Source: Acidovorax temperans
GTDB taxonomy: Bacteria; Pseudomonadota; Gammaproteobacteria; Burkholderiales; Burkholderiaceae_C
Assembly: GCF_006716905.1 (NCBI RefSeq)
Contig: NZ_VFPV01000003.1
Span: 186,001-250,000 of the forward strand
Length of the DNA: 64,000 bases
Direction of reading: 5' to 3'
The notes under the pieces were generated by a model. It saw nothing but the letters and a program-made list of their open reading frames with translations. It did not search any database and was not told the origin of the DNA. Within the stretch, counting starts at the first letter, position 1. The number at the start of each line of letters is the position of its first letter. Positions 8,921 to 18,051 of the stretch are shown one piece after another. The translations under genes and the position numbers were made by a program.

Positions 8921-10525
8921 TCAAACGTCGATCTGGGCAGGGTCTAGGAACTCTTGCGCATAGCGTTGAGGCACGCCCTGGCTCACGAACACGTCGAACA
9001 AGTCCGGGTCGATGTGGCCCCCGTTGCGCATCTTGACCATGATGTCCAGCGCTTGGGACAGGCTCATCCCGCTTTTGTAGGGCCGGTCAGCGGCCGTGAG
9101 CGCTTCAAACACATCGGCCACGCCAATCATGCGGGCCTGCAGGGACATCTGCTCGCGCGTGAGACCTTTGGGGTAACCGCGCCCGTCCATGCGCTCGTGG
9201 TGCCCGCCCGCGTATTCGGGCACGTTCTTGAGGTGGCGCGGCCAGGGCAAGGTCTCAAGCATCCGGTTGGTGGCGACGATGTGGTGGTTGATGATGTCGC
9301 GCTCTGCCTGGGTCAACGTGCCCGACCGGATGGTGAGGTTCTCCACCTCGTCCGCCGTCAGAAAACTGGTTTGTACGCCCTGCGGATTGCGCCATTGGCG
9401 TTGCGCTCCCATGTCACGCACCCGCTGCTGGTCGGCCGGGCTCATCGCCTCCACACCCTGGTTCACGGCACGCAAAAAATCGCGGTCTTCGTCCAGCGCC
9501 GTCAGTTCTTGCTGCAGCGCCTGCTGGATGCTGGCCTCGGCAGCAGCATCGGCCACCGGCCTCAGTGCCAATTGGCGCCGTAATGCCGCGAGTTCAGCGT
9601 CGCGCTTGAGCACCTCAACACGCGTTTCCACCACACCAATTCGGTCATACAGTGTTTGTAGCTTGGTGGCCTTGTCCACCACATGCACGGGGGTGGTGAT
9701 CTTGCCGCAGTCGTGCAGCAAACCCGCCATCTTGAGCTCGTACCGGTCGCGCTCGGTCATGTGAAAACCTGCCAGCGGCCCCTCCTGCACCGCATGCGCC
9801 GCTTCGGCCAGCATCATCGTGAGGGCGGGCACGCGCTGGCAATGCCCGCCGGTGTAGGGCGACTTTTCGTCAATGGCAAGATTGATAAGGTTGACGAACG
9901 ATTCGAACAACCGCTCCAGTTGGGAGACCAGCAGCCGGTTGGTGAGCGCAATGGCTGCCTGGGATGCCAGCGACTCCGCCAGGCTCTGGTCGGCTTGAGA
10001 GAAGGGAATGATGGCGCCCGTCTCCGGGTCGCGCGCGTTGATAAGTTGCAGCACGCCGATCAGCTCCCGGTCGTGGTTCTTCATCGGTACTGTCAGGAAG
10101 GACTGCGAGCGGTAACCCGTTCGCTCATCAAAGGCCCGCGTGCCAGAAAAGTCGAAGCCTTTGGCGCTGTACGCATCGGCAATGTTCACCGTGCGGTCGT
10201 GAATGGCCGCATGGGCGGCTATCAGCGAATCATTGGGCGCGCCATCGGGCGTGCGCAAGGGCAGCAGCGGCAGGTCCACCGCTTTGCCCGTGGTGCCACC
10301 CAGGCGAATGCCAAGTGAATCCGTGCGCAGAATCTCGAACTTCAGCGCCGACTGGTCCTCGGTCACGCTGTACAGCGTGCCGCCATCCGCACCGGTGATG
10401 GTTTTGGCCGCCTCCAGAATATTTTCCAGCAAGCGCTCAATGTCCCGCTCGCGTGACAGGGCGGCGCCGATGCCATTGAGCTGTTCCAGCCGCCGGAACA
10501 GATTGAGAGTGGATTCCTTGCTCAT
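8921..10525 (-). CDS. GAF - HD-GYP cyclic di-GMP phosphodiesterase-like protein
   Basis: The 534-residue protein has an N-terminal GAF domain (about 20-190) and a C-terminal HD-GYP domain. The metal-binding HDCGKI occurs at about residue 270 and HHERMDGRGYP at about 441, so the HD and GYP triads are intact. HD-GYP enzymes hydrolyse cyclic di-GMP to GMP. A coiled, charged insertion (about residues 300-380) separates the two halves of the HD-GYP domain. No membrane segment is seen, so it is probably a cytoplasmic sensor-hydrolase. Together with the diguanylate cyclase and a PilZ protein in this window it belongs to the cyclic di-GMP network. It is divergent from trhO. Confidence 0.9.
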   Translation of the reverse strand: MSKESTLNLFRRLEQLNGIGAALSRERDIERLLENILEAAKTITGADGGTLYSVTEDQSALKFEILRTDSLGIRLGGTTGKAVDLPLLPLRTPDGAPNDSLIAAHAAIHDRTVNIADAYSAKGFDFSGTRAFDERTGYRSQSFLTVPMKNHDRELIGVLQLINARDPETGAIIPFSQADQSLAESLASQAAIALTNRLLVSQLERLFESFVNLINLAIDEKSPYTGGHCQRVPALTMMLAEAAHAVQEGPLAGFHMTERDRYELKMAGLLHDCGKITTPVHVVDKATKLQTLYDRIGVVETRVEVLKRDAELAALRRQLALRPVADAAAEASIQQALQQELTALDEDRDFLRAVNQGVEAMSPADQQRVRDMGAQRQWRNPQGVQTSFLTADEVENLTIRSGTLTQAERDIINHHIVATNRMLETLPWPRHLKNVPEYAGGHHERMDGRGYPKGLTREQMSLQARMIGVADVFEALTAADRPYKSGMSLSQALDIMVKMRNGGHIDPDLFDVFVSQGVPQRYAQEFLDPAQIDV

Positions 10526-10619
10526 GCGCCCGCCTCGGATGCAGCGTTGGTGATCCCTGCATCGTAACGAAAGGTGACCGCTATCATGGCGACCTTCTTG
10601 CCTGCCTGCGTTTTTTCCT

Positions 10620-11606
10620 GTGGACCCTGTCGCCCCCCGCTACCTCACCGCCGCCCTCTACCAGTTTGTGGACCTGCCCGACTTTGCCGAGCTGCGTGCG
10701 CCGCTGCAGGCACTGTGCGAATCCCACGGCGTGCGCGGCATGCTGCTGCTGGCCCACGAGGGCATCAACGGAACTATTGCAGGCCCGGCAGAGGGTGTGC
10801 AAGCCGTACTGGCCTGGCTACGCAAAGACCCCCGCTTTGCAGCCTTGCAGCACAAAGAGGCCGCGACCGATGCCATGCCGTTTTACCGCATGCGCGTGCG
10901 GCTCAAGAAGGAAATCGTCACGCTGGGCGTGCCCGGCCTGAACCCTGCACGCAATGCCGGCACCTATGTGAAGCCTGAGGATTGGAACGCACTGATCGAC
11001 GACCCCGGCGTGGTGGTGATCGATACACGCAACGATTACGAAGTGGGCATCGGAACGTTTGACCGCGCCATCAACCCGCACACCCGCAGCTTTTCTGAAT
11101 TTCCGGCGTGGGTGGCAGAACAATCGCAGCCCGGTGGTGTGCTGGCTGGCAACCCCAAGGTGGCAATGTTTTGCACGGGTGGCATTCGCTGCGAAAAATC
11201 CACGGCCTTTCTCAAATCACAAGGCTTTGAGGAGGTGTACCACCTGGAAGGCGGCATTCTCAAGTACCTGGAAACAGTGCCTGAGGAGTCCAGCCGCTGG
11301 CATGGTGACTGCTTTGTGTTTGACGAACGGGTTTCCGTAGGCCACGGCCTGCTGCGTGGCCACCACCAGCTGTGCCGCTCCTGCCGCATGCCGTTGGGCG
11401 AGGCAGAGCTGCAATCGCCCCACTATGTGCCGGGCGTGAGCTGCCCCTACTGCCACGGCACCCGCACACCCGAGCAGGAACGGGCCCTGGCAGAACGCGA
11501 ACGGCAGGTGCAACTGGCTGCAAAGCGCGGCCAAGCGCACATTGGTGCCAAACCACAGCAGGCCACGCCCCCACCCCCGCATACCGACGAGGACACTTCT
11601 GCATGA
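10620..11606 (+). CDS. trhO: tRNA uridine(34) hydroxylase (rhodanese-like, YceA family)
   Basis: TrhO makes 5-hydroxyuridine at position 34 of tRNAs. The 328-residue protein has the YceA N-terminal domain ([15 protein letters not shown]) and a rhodanese domain with [11 protein letters not shown] and the active-site loop [12 protein letters not shown] (catalytic Cys at about 184). A C-terminal cysteine cluster follows (CRSCRMPL and CPYCHG), probably binding metal. The start is a GTG at 10620, giving [14 protein letters not shown]. It overlaps the downstream glutathione transferase gene by four bases (ATGA). Confidence 0.93.
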   Translation: MDPVAPRYLTAALYQFVDLPDFAELRAPLQALCESHGVRGMLLLAHEGINGTIAGPAEGVQAVLAWLRKDPRFAALQHKEAATDAMPFYRMRVRLKKEIVTLGVPGLNPARNAGTYVKPEDWNALIDDPGVVVIDTRNDYEVGIGTFDRAINPHTRSFSEFPAWVAEQSQPGGVLAGNPKVAMFCTGGIRCEKSTAFLKSQGFEEVYHLEGGILKYLETVPEESSRWHGDCFVFDERVSVGHGLLRGHHQLCRSCRMPLGEAELQSPHYVPGVSCPYCHGTRTPEQERALAERERQVQLAAKRGQAHIGAKPQQATPPPPHTDEDTSA

Positions 11607-12256
11607 GCGCCCTGCCCGTGCTCTATTCTTTCCGCCGCTGCCCCTATGCCATGCGTGCGCGGCTGGCACTGGCGGTGAGCGGCCAAAGATGCGAGCTGCG
11701 CGAGGTGGTGCTCAAGGCCAAGCCCCAGGGCTTGCTGCAGGCATCGCCCAAAGGCACGGTGCCCGTGCTGGTGCTGCCGGGTGGTCAAGTGCTGGAGCAG
11801 AGCCTGGACATCATGCTGTGGGCGCTGGGCCAGCACGACCCACAAAGCTGGCTGCACCCCAGCCAGGGCACGCAGGCAGAGATGCAAGCACTGATCGCCG
11901 AATGCGATGGCCCGTTCAAACAGGCCCTGGACCGCACCAAGTACCCCACGCGCTATCCAGAATGCGACCCGGCGTATGAACGGGCACAAGCCGCCCGCTG
12001 GCTGGGCGCGCTGGAAGCCCGCCTGAACGAGCATCCTTTTCTGTTTGGAGAACACTGCGCTCTGGCAGACATGGCGATTGCCCCGTTTGTGCGGCAGTTT
12101 GCGGGGGTGGACCCCGCCTGGTGGCAGGCCCAGCCCTGGCCGCGTCTGCAGGCCTGGCTGGCGCAGTGGCAAGCCAGCAGCTTGCTTGCCAGCGTGATGG
12201 AGAAATACCCCGCCTGGGTGGACGGAGAAGCAGGGATTACTTTTCCGCCTGCCTGA
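11603..12256 (+). CDS. Glutathione S-transferase family protein
   Basis: The 217-residue protein has a thioredoxin-like N-terminal domain starting [16 protein letters not shown], whose CPYA motif is a Cys-type GST active site. A KGTVPVL glutathione-contact cis-proline loop and the all-helical C-terminal domain ([17 protein letters not shown]) follow. Cys-type GSTs usually act in thiol exchange or deglutathionylation rather than conjugation. The start overlaps the trhO stop (ATGA), so the two are translationally coupled. A hairpin that serves dsbB lies just after it. Confidence 0.88.
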   Translation: MSALPVLYSFRRCPYAMRARLALAVSGQRCELREVVLKAKPQGLLQASPKGTVPVLVLPGGQVLEQSLDIMLWALGQHDPQSWLHPSQGTQAEMQALIAECDGPFKQALDRTKYPTRYPECDPAYERAQAARWLGALEARLNEHPFLFGEHCALADMAIAPFVRQFAGVDPAWWQAQPWPRLQAWLAQWQASSLLASVMEKYPAWVDGEAGITFPPA

Positions 12257-12285
12257 GGTAGGCGCTGCACCCAAGCCCCACCCAT

Positions 12286-12312
12286 AAAAAAAGGCGCCGC
12301 AATGGGCGCCTT
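12286..12312 (-). terminator. Rho-independent terminator of dsbB
   Basis: An AAGGCGCC / GGCGCCTT stem with a 6-base loop is preceded on the plus strand by a run of A residues. On the minus strand this reads as a GC-rich hairpin followed by a T-run, 18 bp past the dsbB stop. Confidence 0.75.
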
Positions 12313-12329
12313 GGAGGATTTGATCAAGC

Positions 12330-12863
12330 TCAGGCCAGGGCTGCGCGCCCATCGTTTTTGCTGCGGCCCGCACGGGCCAACAACGCCAGCAACACCAGAC
12401 CAAAGCCCATGAAGCAGAGGAAGGACCAGTTGGCAATCGAGCCGCCCAGGAAAGTCCAGTCAATGGCCGTGCAATCGCCCGAGCCACGGAAAATCATGGG
12501 AATGGCGCGGCCGATGGGGTAGTTTTCGATCATGCCGTAGAAGTCACGGCCGCAGGTGGCTACCTCAGGCGGGTACCACTGCAGCCAGCTCTGGCGGGCG
12601 GCCACAAACGCACCGAAGCCAGCCGCGAGCAGTGCCAGCGCCGCAAAACTCATCCACCAGCCTTTTGAGCCTCTAGCGCTTGCCAGACCAGCGAAGACAG
12701 CTACCAAAATGAGAGCATAACGCTGCACGATGCACATGGGGCATGGTTCCAGGCCCACCACATGCTGCAAATACATGCCAAACGCCAGCATGGCCACGCA
12801 CGCCACGCTGATCAGTGCCAGCACACGGCGCGGGGCCTGATCGATCCAGTTCAACACCATCAT
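12330..12863 (-). CDS. dsbB: Disulfide bond formation protein B
   Basis: DsbB reoxidises the periplasmic oxidase DsbA and passes electrons to quinone. The 177-residue inner-membrane protein has four hydrophobic segments, the CPMC pair (residues about 41-44) in the first periplasmic loop, and the second cysteine pair (TCGRDF ... GDC) in the second loop. Total length and cysteine spacing agree with the family. The coding stretch for residues about 49-67, the second membrane helix and following loop, coincides on the opposite strand with a palindromic repeat copy (12662-12718) and contains an AGA arginine codon, unusual here. Confidence 0.93.
   Translation of the reverse strand: MMVLNWIDQAPRRVLALISVACVAMLAFGMYLQHVVGLEPCPMCIVQRYALILVAVFAGLASARGSKGWWMSFAALALLAAGFGAFVAARQSWLQWYPPEVATCGRDFYGMIENYPIGRAIPMIFRGSGDCTAIDWTFLGGSIANWSFLCFMGFGLVLLALLARAGRSKNDGRAALA
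12662..12718 (+). repeat. Palindromic repeat copy inside dsbB (antisense, in frame)
   Basis: AGCGC, ten bases, AGCG, four bases, CAGCTACCAAA appears with exactly the spacing of the other copies, preceded by TTTTGAGCCTCT. The copy runs opposite to dsbB. Because DsbB is of normal length it may have replaced rather than added residues, or the match may have arisen inside the gene. Confidence 0.65.
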
Positions 12864-12934
12864 TCTTATCTCTCATCCAACAGTCGCCGCTAGAGCATTG
12901 CTCTCTGAAACCGTCACAGCCCCAGCGCGCGGAC

Positions 12935-13007
12935 GGCCAGCAAGGGCCGCCCCGCAGCAAAGGCCGTCGTCCCCCTTGGGGGAAGACGCGAAGCGGCTCA
13001 GGGGGAG
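12935..13007. repeat. Comamonadaceae-type GC-rich intergenic repeat after cysA
   Basis: The segment contains CCCCCTTGGGGG, then GAAGACGCGAAGCGGCTCAG and GGGGG, forming nested C-run/G-run hairpins immediately downstream of the cysA stop. I recall near-identical blocks between genes in Acidovorax and relatives. It may act as the cysA terminator. No other full copy lies in the window. Confidence 0.6.
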
Positions 13008-14132
13008 TCAGATTCCAGCGGCGTGATCCAAGAACACGCGGGCGCGGCGTGGTGTGACCACCAGCGTTTCACCCTCTTTGAAACCCATTTCCTTGAACTG
13101 CTGCGCTGGAATCTGCGCTTCGATCAAGGAGTCTGGGGACGCATTGTCCGCTGGTTTGTGATCGTCAGAGGGAATAAGTTCCAGCCGTGCGATGGGCCCC
13201 ACCACGATGGCGCGGCACAGCTGGGCCACGATGCCGCGGGGACGGCCTTCTGCGTCCAGCCCGGCGCCAGGAGCATAACGCTCCACATCCAGGTCGTGCG
13301 GGCGCACGTAGGCAAAGGCCTTGGCGTTCTGCGCCGCTTGGTGTTCGGGCGAGTCGATCTGCATGCCTTCCAGGTGCACCAGGCCCTCATGGGCGCGCCC
13401 ATGGAACAGGTTCACATCACCCAAAAAGCCATACACAAACGGGCTGGCGGGATGCTCCCACACCTGCTGGGGCGAGCCGCTTTGCTCGATCTTGCCCTGG
13501 TTGATCACCACCACGCGGTCGGCCACTTCCAGTGCTTCCTCCTGGTCGTGGGTCACGAAGATGCTGGTCACATGCAGCTCGTCATGCAGGCGGCGCAGCC
13601 AGCGGCGCAGTTCCTTGCGCACCTTGGCGTCGAGCGCGCCAAAGGGTTCGTCGAGCAGCAGCACCTTGGGCTCCACCGCCAGGGCGCGGGCCAGGGCAAT
13701 GCGCTGGCGCTGGCCGCCAGAGAGCTGCGAGGGATAGCGCTCGGCCAGCCAGTCGAGCTGCACCAGCTTGAGCAGGTCCATCACCTTTTTCTTGATCTGC
13801 GCTTCGCTCGGGCGCTCGCTGCGGGGCTTGACGCGCAGGCCAAAGGCCACGTTCTCAAACACGGTCATGTGACGGAACAGCGCATAGTGCTGGAACACAA
13901 AACCCACGTTGCGCTCGCGCACATGCACGTCGGTGGTGTCTTCGCCGCTGAAGTGGATGGTGCCCACATCGGCTGTTTCCAGGCCCGCGATGATGCGAAG
14001 CAATGTGGTCTTGCCGCAACCCGAGGGACCAAGCAATGCGATGAGTTCGCCCGAGGCAATGTCCAGGCTCACATCGCGCAGGGCCTGGAAGTCGCCAAAC
14101 TGCTTGCTGACGTTACGGATTTCAATGCTCAT
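13008..14132 (-). CDS. cysA: Sulfate/thiosulfate ABC transporter ATP-binding protein
   Basis: The 374-residue ATPase drives sulfate import. It has Walker [10 protein letters not shown] (about residues 37-45), the signature [15 protein letters not shown], Walker [13 protein letters not shown] and the H-loop VTHD, followed by a C-terminal regulatory domain. The ATG at 14132 ([16 protein letters not shown]) overlaps the cysW stop by four bases and is clearly the start; in-frame sequence upstream belongs to the cysW region. It is last in the sbp-cysT-cysW-cysA operon and is followed at once by a GC-rich repeat. Confidence 0.96.
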   Translation of the reverse strand: MSIEIRNVSKQFGDFQALRDVSLDIASGELIALLGPSGCGKTTLLRIIAGLETADVGTIHFSGEDTTDVHVRERNVGFVFQHYALFRHMTVFENVAFGLRVKPRSERPSEAQIKKKVMDLLKLVQLDWLAERYPSQLSGGQRQRIALARALAVEPKVLLLDEPFGALDAKVRKELRRWLRRLHDELHVTSIFVTHDQEEALEVADRVVVINQGKIEQSGSPQQVWEHPASPFVYGFLGDVNLFHGRAHEGLVHLEGMQIDSPEHQAAQNAKAFAYVRPHDLDVERYAPGAGLDAEGRPRGIVAQLCRAIVVGPIARLELIPSDDHKPADNASPDSLIEAQIPAQQFKEMGFKEGETLVVTPRRARVFLDHAAGI

Positions 14133-15034
14133 GGTGTCGTTTCTTGCGAGGGTCGCTCGGGGGGAAGTTCTGCGGCAGCCTTCAAAGCCTGCTCGTTGCG
14201 GTGTTCGGCAATCGTCTTGATGACCAGCGTGACCAAGGCCAACAAGGCGAGCAGCGAGGCAGCGGCAAACGCGGCCACCGACTGGTATTCGTTGTAGAGA
14301 ATCTCGACGTGCAGTGGGATGGTGTTGGTCTGGCCCCGGATGTGGCCCGACACCACCGACACCGCGCCAAACTCGCCCATGGCCCGCGCGTTGCACAAGA
14401 TCACGCCATACAGCAGGCCCCATTTGATGTTGGGCAGTGTCACATACCAGAAGGTCTGCCAGCCGGTGGCCCCCAGAACGATGGCGGCCTGCTCCTCGTC
14501 GTTGCCTTGCGCCTGCATCAGCGGGATCAGCTCGCGGGCGATGAACGGGAACGTCACGAACACGGTGGCCAGCACGATGCCAGGCACGGCAAAGATGATC
14601 TTGATGTCATGCGCCTGCAGCCAGGGGCCAAACCAGCCCTGCGCGCCAAACATCAGCACATAGATCAAACCCGCCACCACGGGCGACACCGAAAACGGCA
14701 GGTCTACCAGCGTGGTCAAAAACGCCTTGCCCTTGAACTCGTACTTGGCAATGCACCAGGCCGCTGCCACGCCAAACACCAGATTCAACGGCACCGCAAT
14801 CAGCGCCGTGATGAGTGTGAGCTTGATGGCCGACCAGGCATCGGGCTCGCGCAGGCCTTCCAGATACGCGCCAAAGCCTTTGCGCAGCGCCTCGGCAAAC
14901 ACGGCAGCCAGTGGCAGCACCAGGAACAGCAGCATGAAAGCCAGTGCCAGCGTGATCAGCGTGTAGCGCACCCACGGCGCTTCGGTCGTGCCGGCTTGCG
15001 CACGGCGAACGGTTCGAGAGTTGGCGCCGCTCAT
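14129..15034 (-). CDS. cysW: Sulfate/thiosulfate ABC transporter permease CysW
   Basis: The 301-residue inner-membrane permease has about six hydrophobic segments. The cytoplasmic EAA loop that docks on CysA is visible around residues 195-215 ([21 protein letters not shown]), followed by the family feature [17 protein letters not shown]. It pairs with CysT to form the sulfate channel. Both gene ends overlap their neighbours by four bases, indicating tight translational coupling. Confidence 0.95.
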   Translation of the reverse strand: MSGANSRTVRRAQAGTTEAPWVRYTLITLALAFMLLFLVLPLAAVFAEALRKGFGAYLEGLREPDAWSAIKLTLITALIAVPLNLVFGVAAAWCIAKYEFKGKAFLTTLVDLPFSVSPVVAGLIYVLMFGAQGWFGPWLQAHDIKIIFAVPGIVLATVFVTFPFIARELIPLMQAQGNDEEQAAIVLGATGWQTFWYVTLPNIKWGLLYGVILCNARAMGEFGAVSVVSGHIRGQTNTIPLHVEILYNEYQSVAAFAAASLLALLALVTLVIKTIAEHRNEQALKAAAELPPERPSQETTP

Positions 15035-15900
15035 GCTGGTGCCCCCGCGTGGCGTCGCTGCCAGGCTTGCAGCGCGTTGATGATGAGCAGCAGGATGAAG
15101 GAGATGACCAGCATCACCACCGCCACGGCGGTAGCACCTGCGTAGTCGTACTGCTCCAGCTTGCCGATGATGATGAGCGGCGTGATCTCAGACACCATGG
15201 GCATGTTGCCCGCGATGAAGATCACCGAGCCGTATTCACCCACGGCCCGCGCGAACGCCATGGCAAAGCCGGTGAGCAGCGCGGGGGTGATGGAAGGCAG
15301 GATGACCTTGGTGAAGGTCTGCCAGCGCGTGGCGCCCAGGCAGGTGGCGGCTTCCTCCAGTTCCTTCTCGGCGTCTTCCAGCACCGGTTGCACCGTGCGC
15401 ACCACAAACGGCAGGCCAATGAAGATGAGCGCAATCACGATGCCAGCGGGCTTGAACGCGAGCTGGATGCCCATGGGCTCCAGAATGCTGCCCACCCAGC
15501 CGTTGCCCGCCAGCAAGGCGGTCAGCGAGATGCCGGCCACAGCCGTAGGCAGCGCAAACGGCAAATCAACCAGCGCGTCCACGATCTTCTTGCCCGGGAA
15601 CTTGTAGCGCACCAGCACCCAGGCAATCAGCAGACCGAACACCAGGTTGACCAGCGCTGCGATGAACGATGCGCCAAACGTCAGCCGGTACGACGCCAGC
15701 ACGCGCGGCGCGCTGATGGCGGCCCAGAACTGTTCCCAGGTGAGGGTGAAGGTCTTGAAGATCAGTGCTGACAGCGGAATCAGCACGATGATGCTCAGGT
15801 AAAACAGGGTGTAGCCCAGCGACAGCCCAAAGCCGGGCAGCACGCGCTTGGGCGCACGCCGTCCGGCCGGGGCTGCGGCCACAGCAGTCGCGGTGGTCAT
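15031..15900 (-). CDS. cysT: Sulfate/thiosulfate ABC transporter permease CysT (CysU)
   Basis: The 289-residue permease partner of CysW has several membrane segments, the [15 protein letters not shown] segment, the EAA loop [18 protein letters not shown], and [17 protein letters not shown] near the C-terminus. It overlaps cysW by four bases and starts 24 bp after the sulfate-binding protein gene, so all four genes read as one operon. Confidence 0.95.
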   Translation of the reverse strand: MTTATAVAAAPAGRRAPKRVLPGFGLSLGYTLFYLSIIVLIPLSALIFKTFTLTWEQFWAAISAPRVLASYRLTFGASFIAALVNLVFGLLIAWVLVRYKFPGKKIVDALVDLPFALPTAVAGISLTALLAGNGWVGSILEPMGIQLAFKPAGIVIALIFIGLPFVVRTVQPVLEDAEKELEEAATCLGATRWQTFTKVILPSITPALLTGFAMAFARAVGEYGSVIFIAGNMPMVSEITPLIIIGKLEQYDYAGATAVAVVMLVISFILLLIINALQAWQRRHAGAPA

Positions 15901-15924
15901 AGGTGAATTTGCAGCGAGATGGGC

Positions 15925-16929
15925 TTACTTGGCGCCAGGGGTGTAGAGCTTGTCAAACTGACCGCCATCGTTGAAGTGCACTTTTTGCGCTTCAGTCAGC
16001 GAGCCAAAGTACTTCGCCACGGTGAATTGCTTCAGCGGCTTGAAGGTAGCGGCGTACTTCTTGAGCACCGCTTCAGAGCGGGGGCGAATGGCGTGCTTGG
16101 CGGCAATTTCCTGGGCTTCGTCCGAATACAGGTAGTCCAGGTAAGCCTTGGCCAGCTGCGCCGTGCCCTTCTTGGCCACGGTACGTTCGACCACTGCCAC
16201 GGGGTTCTCGGCCACGATGCTGACCGATGGGTAGATCGCATCGACCTTGCCGGCGCCGAATTCACGGTCAATGGACACCACTTCGGATTCGAAGGTGATG
16301 AGCACATCGCCCTGGTTGCGTTGCAGGAAGGTGGCAGTAGCGTCACGCCCGCCCTTGGCCAGCACCGGCACGTTTTTGTAGAGCTTGCTCACGAATTCGG
16401 CGGCTTGCGCTTCGGTGCCGCCCTTCTCGCGGATGGCGCCCCAGGCGGCCAGGTAGGCGTAGCGGCCGTTACCGCCGGTCTTGGGGTTCACCACGATCAC
16501 CTGCACGCCAGGCTTGATGAGGTCTTCCCAGTCCTTGATGCCCTTGGGGTTGCCGTTGCGCACCAGGAACAGCATGGTCGAGGTGGTGGGCGATGCGTCG
16601 TGCGGGAATTTCTTGGTCCAATCCTTCGCTACCACGCCGTTGTCGGCCAGGAACTGCACGTCGGTGGTGGTGTTCATGGTGACAACATCTGCCGCCAGGC
16701 CGTCGTTCACGGCACGGGCCTGAGCGCTGGAGCCCGCATGCGACTGGTCGATCTTCACGTCCTGGCCGGTGGTCTTCTTGTAGTGCGCAGCGAAGGCGGC
16801 GTTGTAGTCCTTGTAGAACTCGCGGGCCACGTCGTAAGACACGTTCAACAGCGTGTTCTGGGCACTGGCCAGGCCGCTGGCAGCCAGAGCCAAAGAAGCC
16901 AGGAGGGTCTTGAGTTTCAAAGAAGTCAT
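15925..16929 (-). CDS. sbp: Periplasmic sulfate-binding protein
   Basis: The 334-residue solute-binding protein delivers sulfate to CysTWA. The ATG at 16929 gives a clean signal peptide (MTSLKLKTLLASLALAASG, cleavage near ASAQN); an upstream in-frame start would bury it. The mature protein begins with LLNVSYDVAREFYKDYN and contains QSHAGSSAQARAV, the sulfate-contact region of the Sbp/CysP family. It is first in the operon. A 21-bp motif 52-72 bp upstream is shared with the next gene. Sbp and CysP cannot be separated reliably by eye. Confidence 0.95.
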   Translation of the reverse strand: MTSLKLKTLLASLALAASGLASAQNTLLNVSYDVAREFYKDYNAAFAAHYKKTTGQDVKIDQSHAGSSAQARAVNDGLAADVVTMNTTTDVQFLADNGVVAKDWTKKFPHDASPTTSTMLFLVRNGNPKGIKDWEDLIKPGVQVIVVNPKTGGNGRYAYLAAWGAIREKGGTEAQAAEFVSKLYKNVPVLAKGGRDATATFLQRNQGDVLITFESEVVSIDREFGAGKVDAIYPSVSIVAENPVAVVERTVAKKGTAQLAKAYLDYLYSDEAQEIAAKHAIRPRSEAVLKKYAATFKPLKQFTVAKYFGSLTEAQKVHFNDGGQFDKLYTPGAK

Positions 16930-16980
16930 GTCGCGTCGCTCGCAAAAAGCTGTAGATGTTTCATTGTCCCCATGCAATGC

Positions 16981-17001
16981 TTAAAACTCAAAAGAATATA
17001 T
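16981..17001 (-). promoter_or_regulatory. Shared motif upstream of sbp (candidate CysB site)
   Basis: On the minus strand it reads ATATATTC, then TTTTGAGTTTTAA. It matches 19 of 21 bases with 17854-17874 upstream of the hydrolase gene, and similarity continues into the flanking TTAATT-type sequence. Its A/T-rich TATTC character and the gene's function suggest a CysB-controlled promoter. Confidence 0.55.
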
Positions 17002-17099
17002 TTTTGTTAATTAATCAAGATTTGGAATATGAAGACATGGATCCTGATGAACAGGCTCCCTGGCCTCGCAAAAGTCCAATCCTTGGCAATGTCACCGGC

Positions 17100-17163
17100 T
17101 TTTAAGTAAAAGTGGCTCCAGCGCTCGTTATAAAAGCGTAAACAGCTATCAATTCAATAGCAA
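17100..17163 (+). repeat. Palindromic repeat copy between sbp and the hydrolase
   Basis: An intergenic copy with the standard AGCGC / AGCG / CAGCTATCAA spacing. It is the closest relative of the gluQ copy (about 49 of 64 bases). It lies just after the hydrolase stop codon. Confidence 0.8.
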
Positions 17164-17165
17164 CA

Positions 17166-17747
17166 TCAAGTCATCGCACCCTGCGCCAGCTCTTCTGCTG
17201 GCGTCGGTTGCAAGGGCAACTCCACCTCCGTCAGCGATTGCAATAGCGCACGGCCCAGCGGCCATTCGCCATGGCCTGAATCCACATTGATGTGCCCTGC
17301 GTTCTGCAGGCGCACAAACTCGCTGCCCCAGGCACGCGCATAGGCGCCGGCCAAGCGGATGGGGCAGTACGGGTCATTGCTGCTGGCCACCAGAATGCTG
17401 CGGTAAGGCAGCGCGGCGTAGGGCACCGGGGCAAAGTCGCTCAGCACCGCGCGGCGCTCGGGGTCGGCAGGCGCCACCAGCAAGGCGCCACGCACCCGCG
17501 CTGCAACTTCGGGCTTCATGTGGGCGGTGGTGATACAGCCCAGGCTGTGGGCAACGATGACCACGGGGCCTGGTTGTTCAAGCACGGTCTCTTCCAGCCG
17601 CGCCACCCAGGCAGAGCGGGTGGGCGTGTGCCAGTCGTCCTGCACGACCCGCCGGGCCTGCGGCAGCCGTTCGGCCCACAGCGTTTGCCAATGCCCAGGC
17701 CCGGAATCCCGCCAGCCGGGCACGATGATGATGGAGGTGGAAGTCAC
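17166..17747 (-). CDS. RBBP9/YdeN-type alpha/beta hydrolase
   Basis: The 193-residue protein begins MTSTSIIIVPGWRDSGPGHWQTLW, the RBBP9-family opening, and has the nucleophile elbow AHSLG (Ser at about 68). The catalytic Asp is probably in SSNDPYCP and the His in NAGHINVDSG near the C-terminus. Family members are small serine hydrolases of largely unknown substrate. The gene reads in the same direction as, and immediately upstream of, the sulfate operon. A 21-bp motif shared with the sbp promoter lies 107-127 bp before its start, so it may be part of the sulfur-starvation response. Confidence 0.88.
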   Translation of the reverse strand: MTSTSIIIVPGWRDSGPGHWQTLWAERLPQARRVVQDDWHTPTRSAWVARLEETVLEQPGPVVIVAHSLGCITTAHMKPEVAARVRGALLVAPADPERRAVLSDFAPVPYAALPYRSILVASSNDPYCPIRLAGAYARAWGSEFVRLQNAGHINVDSGHGEWPLGRALLQSLTEVELPLQPTPAEELAQGAMT

Positions 17748-17853
17748 GGCAGTCCCTGCCCCGACCGCCCCGCCCCACCCTTTTGGCGGGCTGGTTCAGT
17801 GCGGTTTCGGGTTTGTGTGGTTGGAAGTCAGGGCTGATTTTGGGAGGGCAACG

Positions 17854-17874
17854 TTAAAACCCAAACGAATATAT
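17854..17874 (-). promoter_or_regulatory. Shared motif upstream of the hydrolase (candidate CysB site)
   Basis: On the minus strand it reads ATATATTC, then GTTTGGGTTTTAA, differing from the sbp copy at two positions. Both copies have the same orientation relative to their downstream gene. Confidence 0.55.
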
Positions 17875-17955
17875 GGCTTTTACTTAATGACCAAACTATC
17901 TTTATGGCGGTGACTGCAGGGCCGTCCCTGAATCGAGCAAGAACCATGGGCCCAG

Positions 17956-17986
17956 AAAAAAGCACGCTGGGTTGCAGCGTGCTTTT
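17956..17986. terminator. Rho-independent terminator of the chemoreceptor gene
   Basis: AAAAGCACGCTG and CAGCGTGCTTTT form a perfect 12-bp stem with a 5-base loop. T-runs occur on both strands, so it could act bidirectionally. It lies about 65 bp past the chemoreceptor stop. Confidence 0.8.
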
Positions 17987-18051
17987 GGAGTGATCCGCCA
18001 GGTTTTCGCTGGGGCGGCACCAGCGCTACTGGCAATGTTCAGCCAGTGGGC

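Larger units (their letters stand above)
17748..18051. other. 304-bp intergenic region
   Basis: Between the hydrolase start and the chemoreceptor stop. It holds the 17854-17874 motif and the 17956-17986 terminator. I see no small gene here. Confidence 0.7.
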
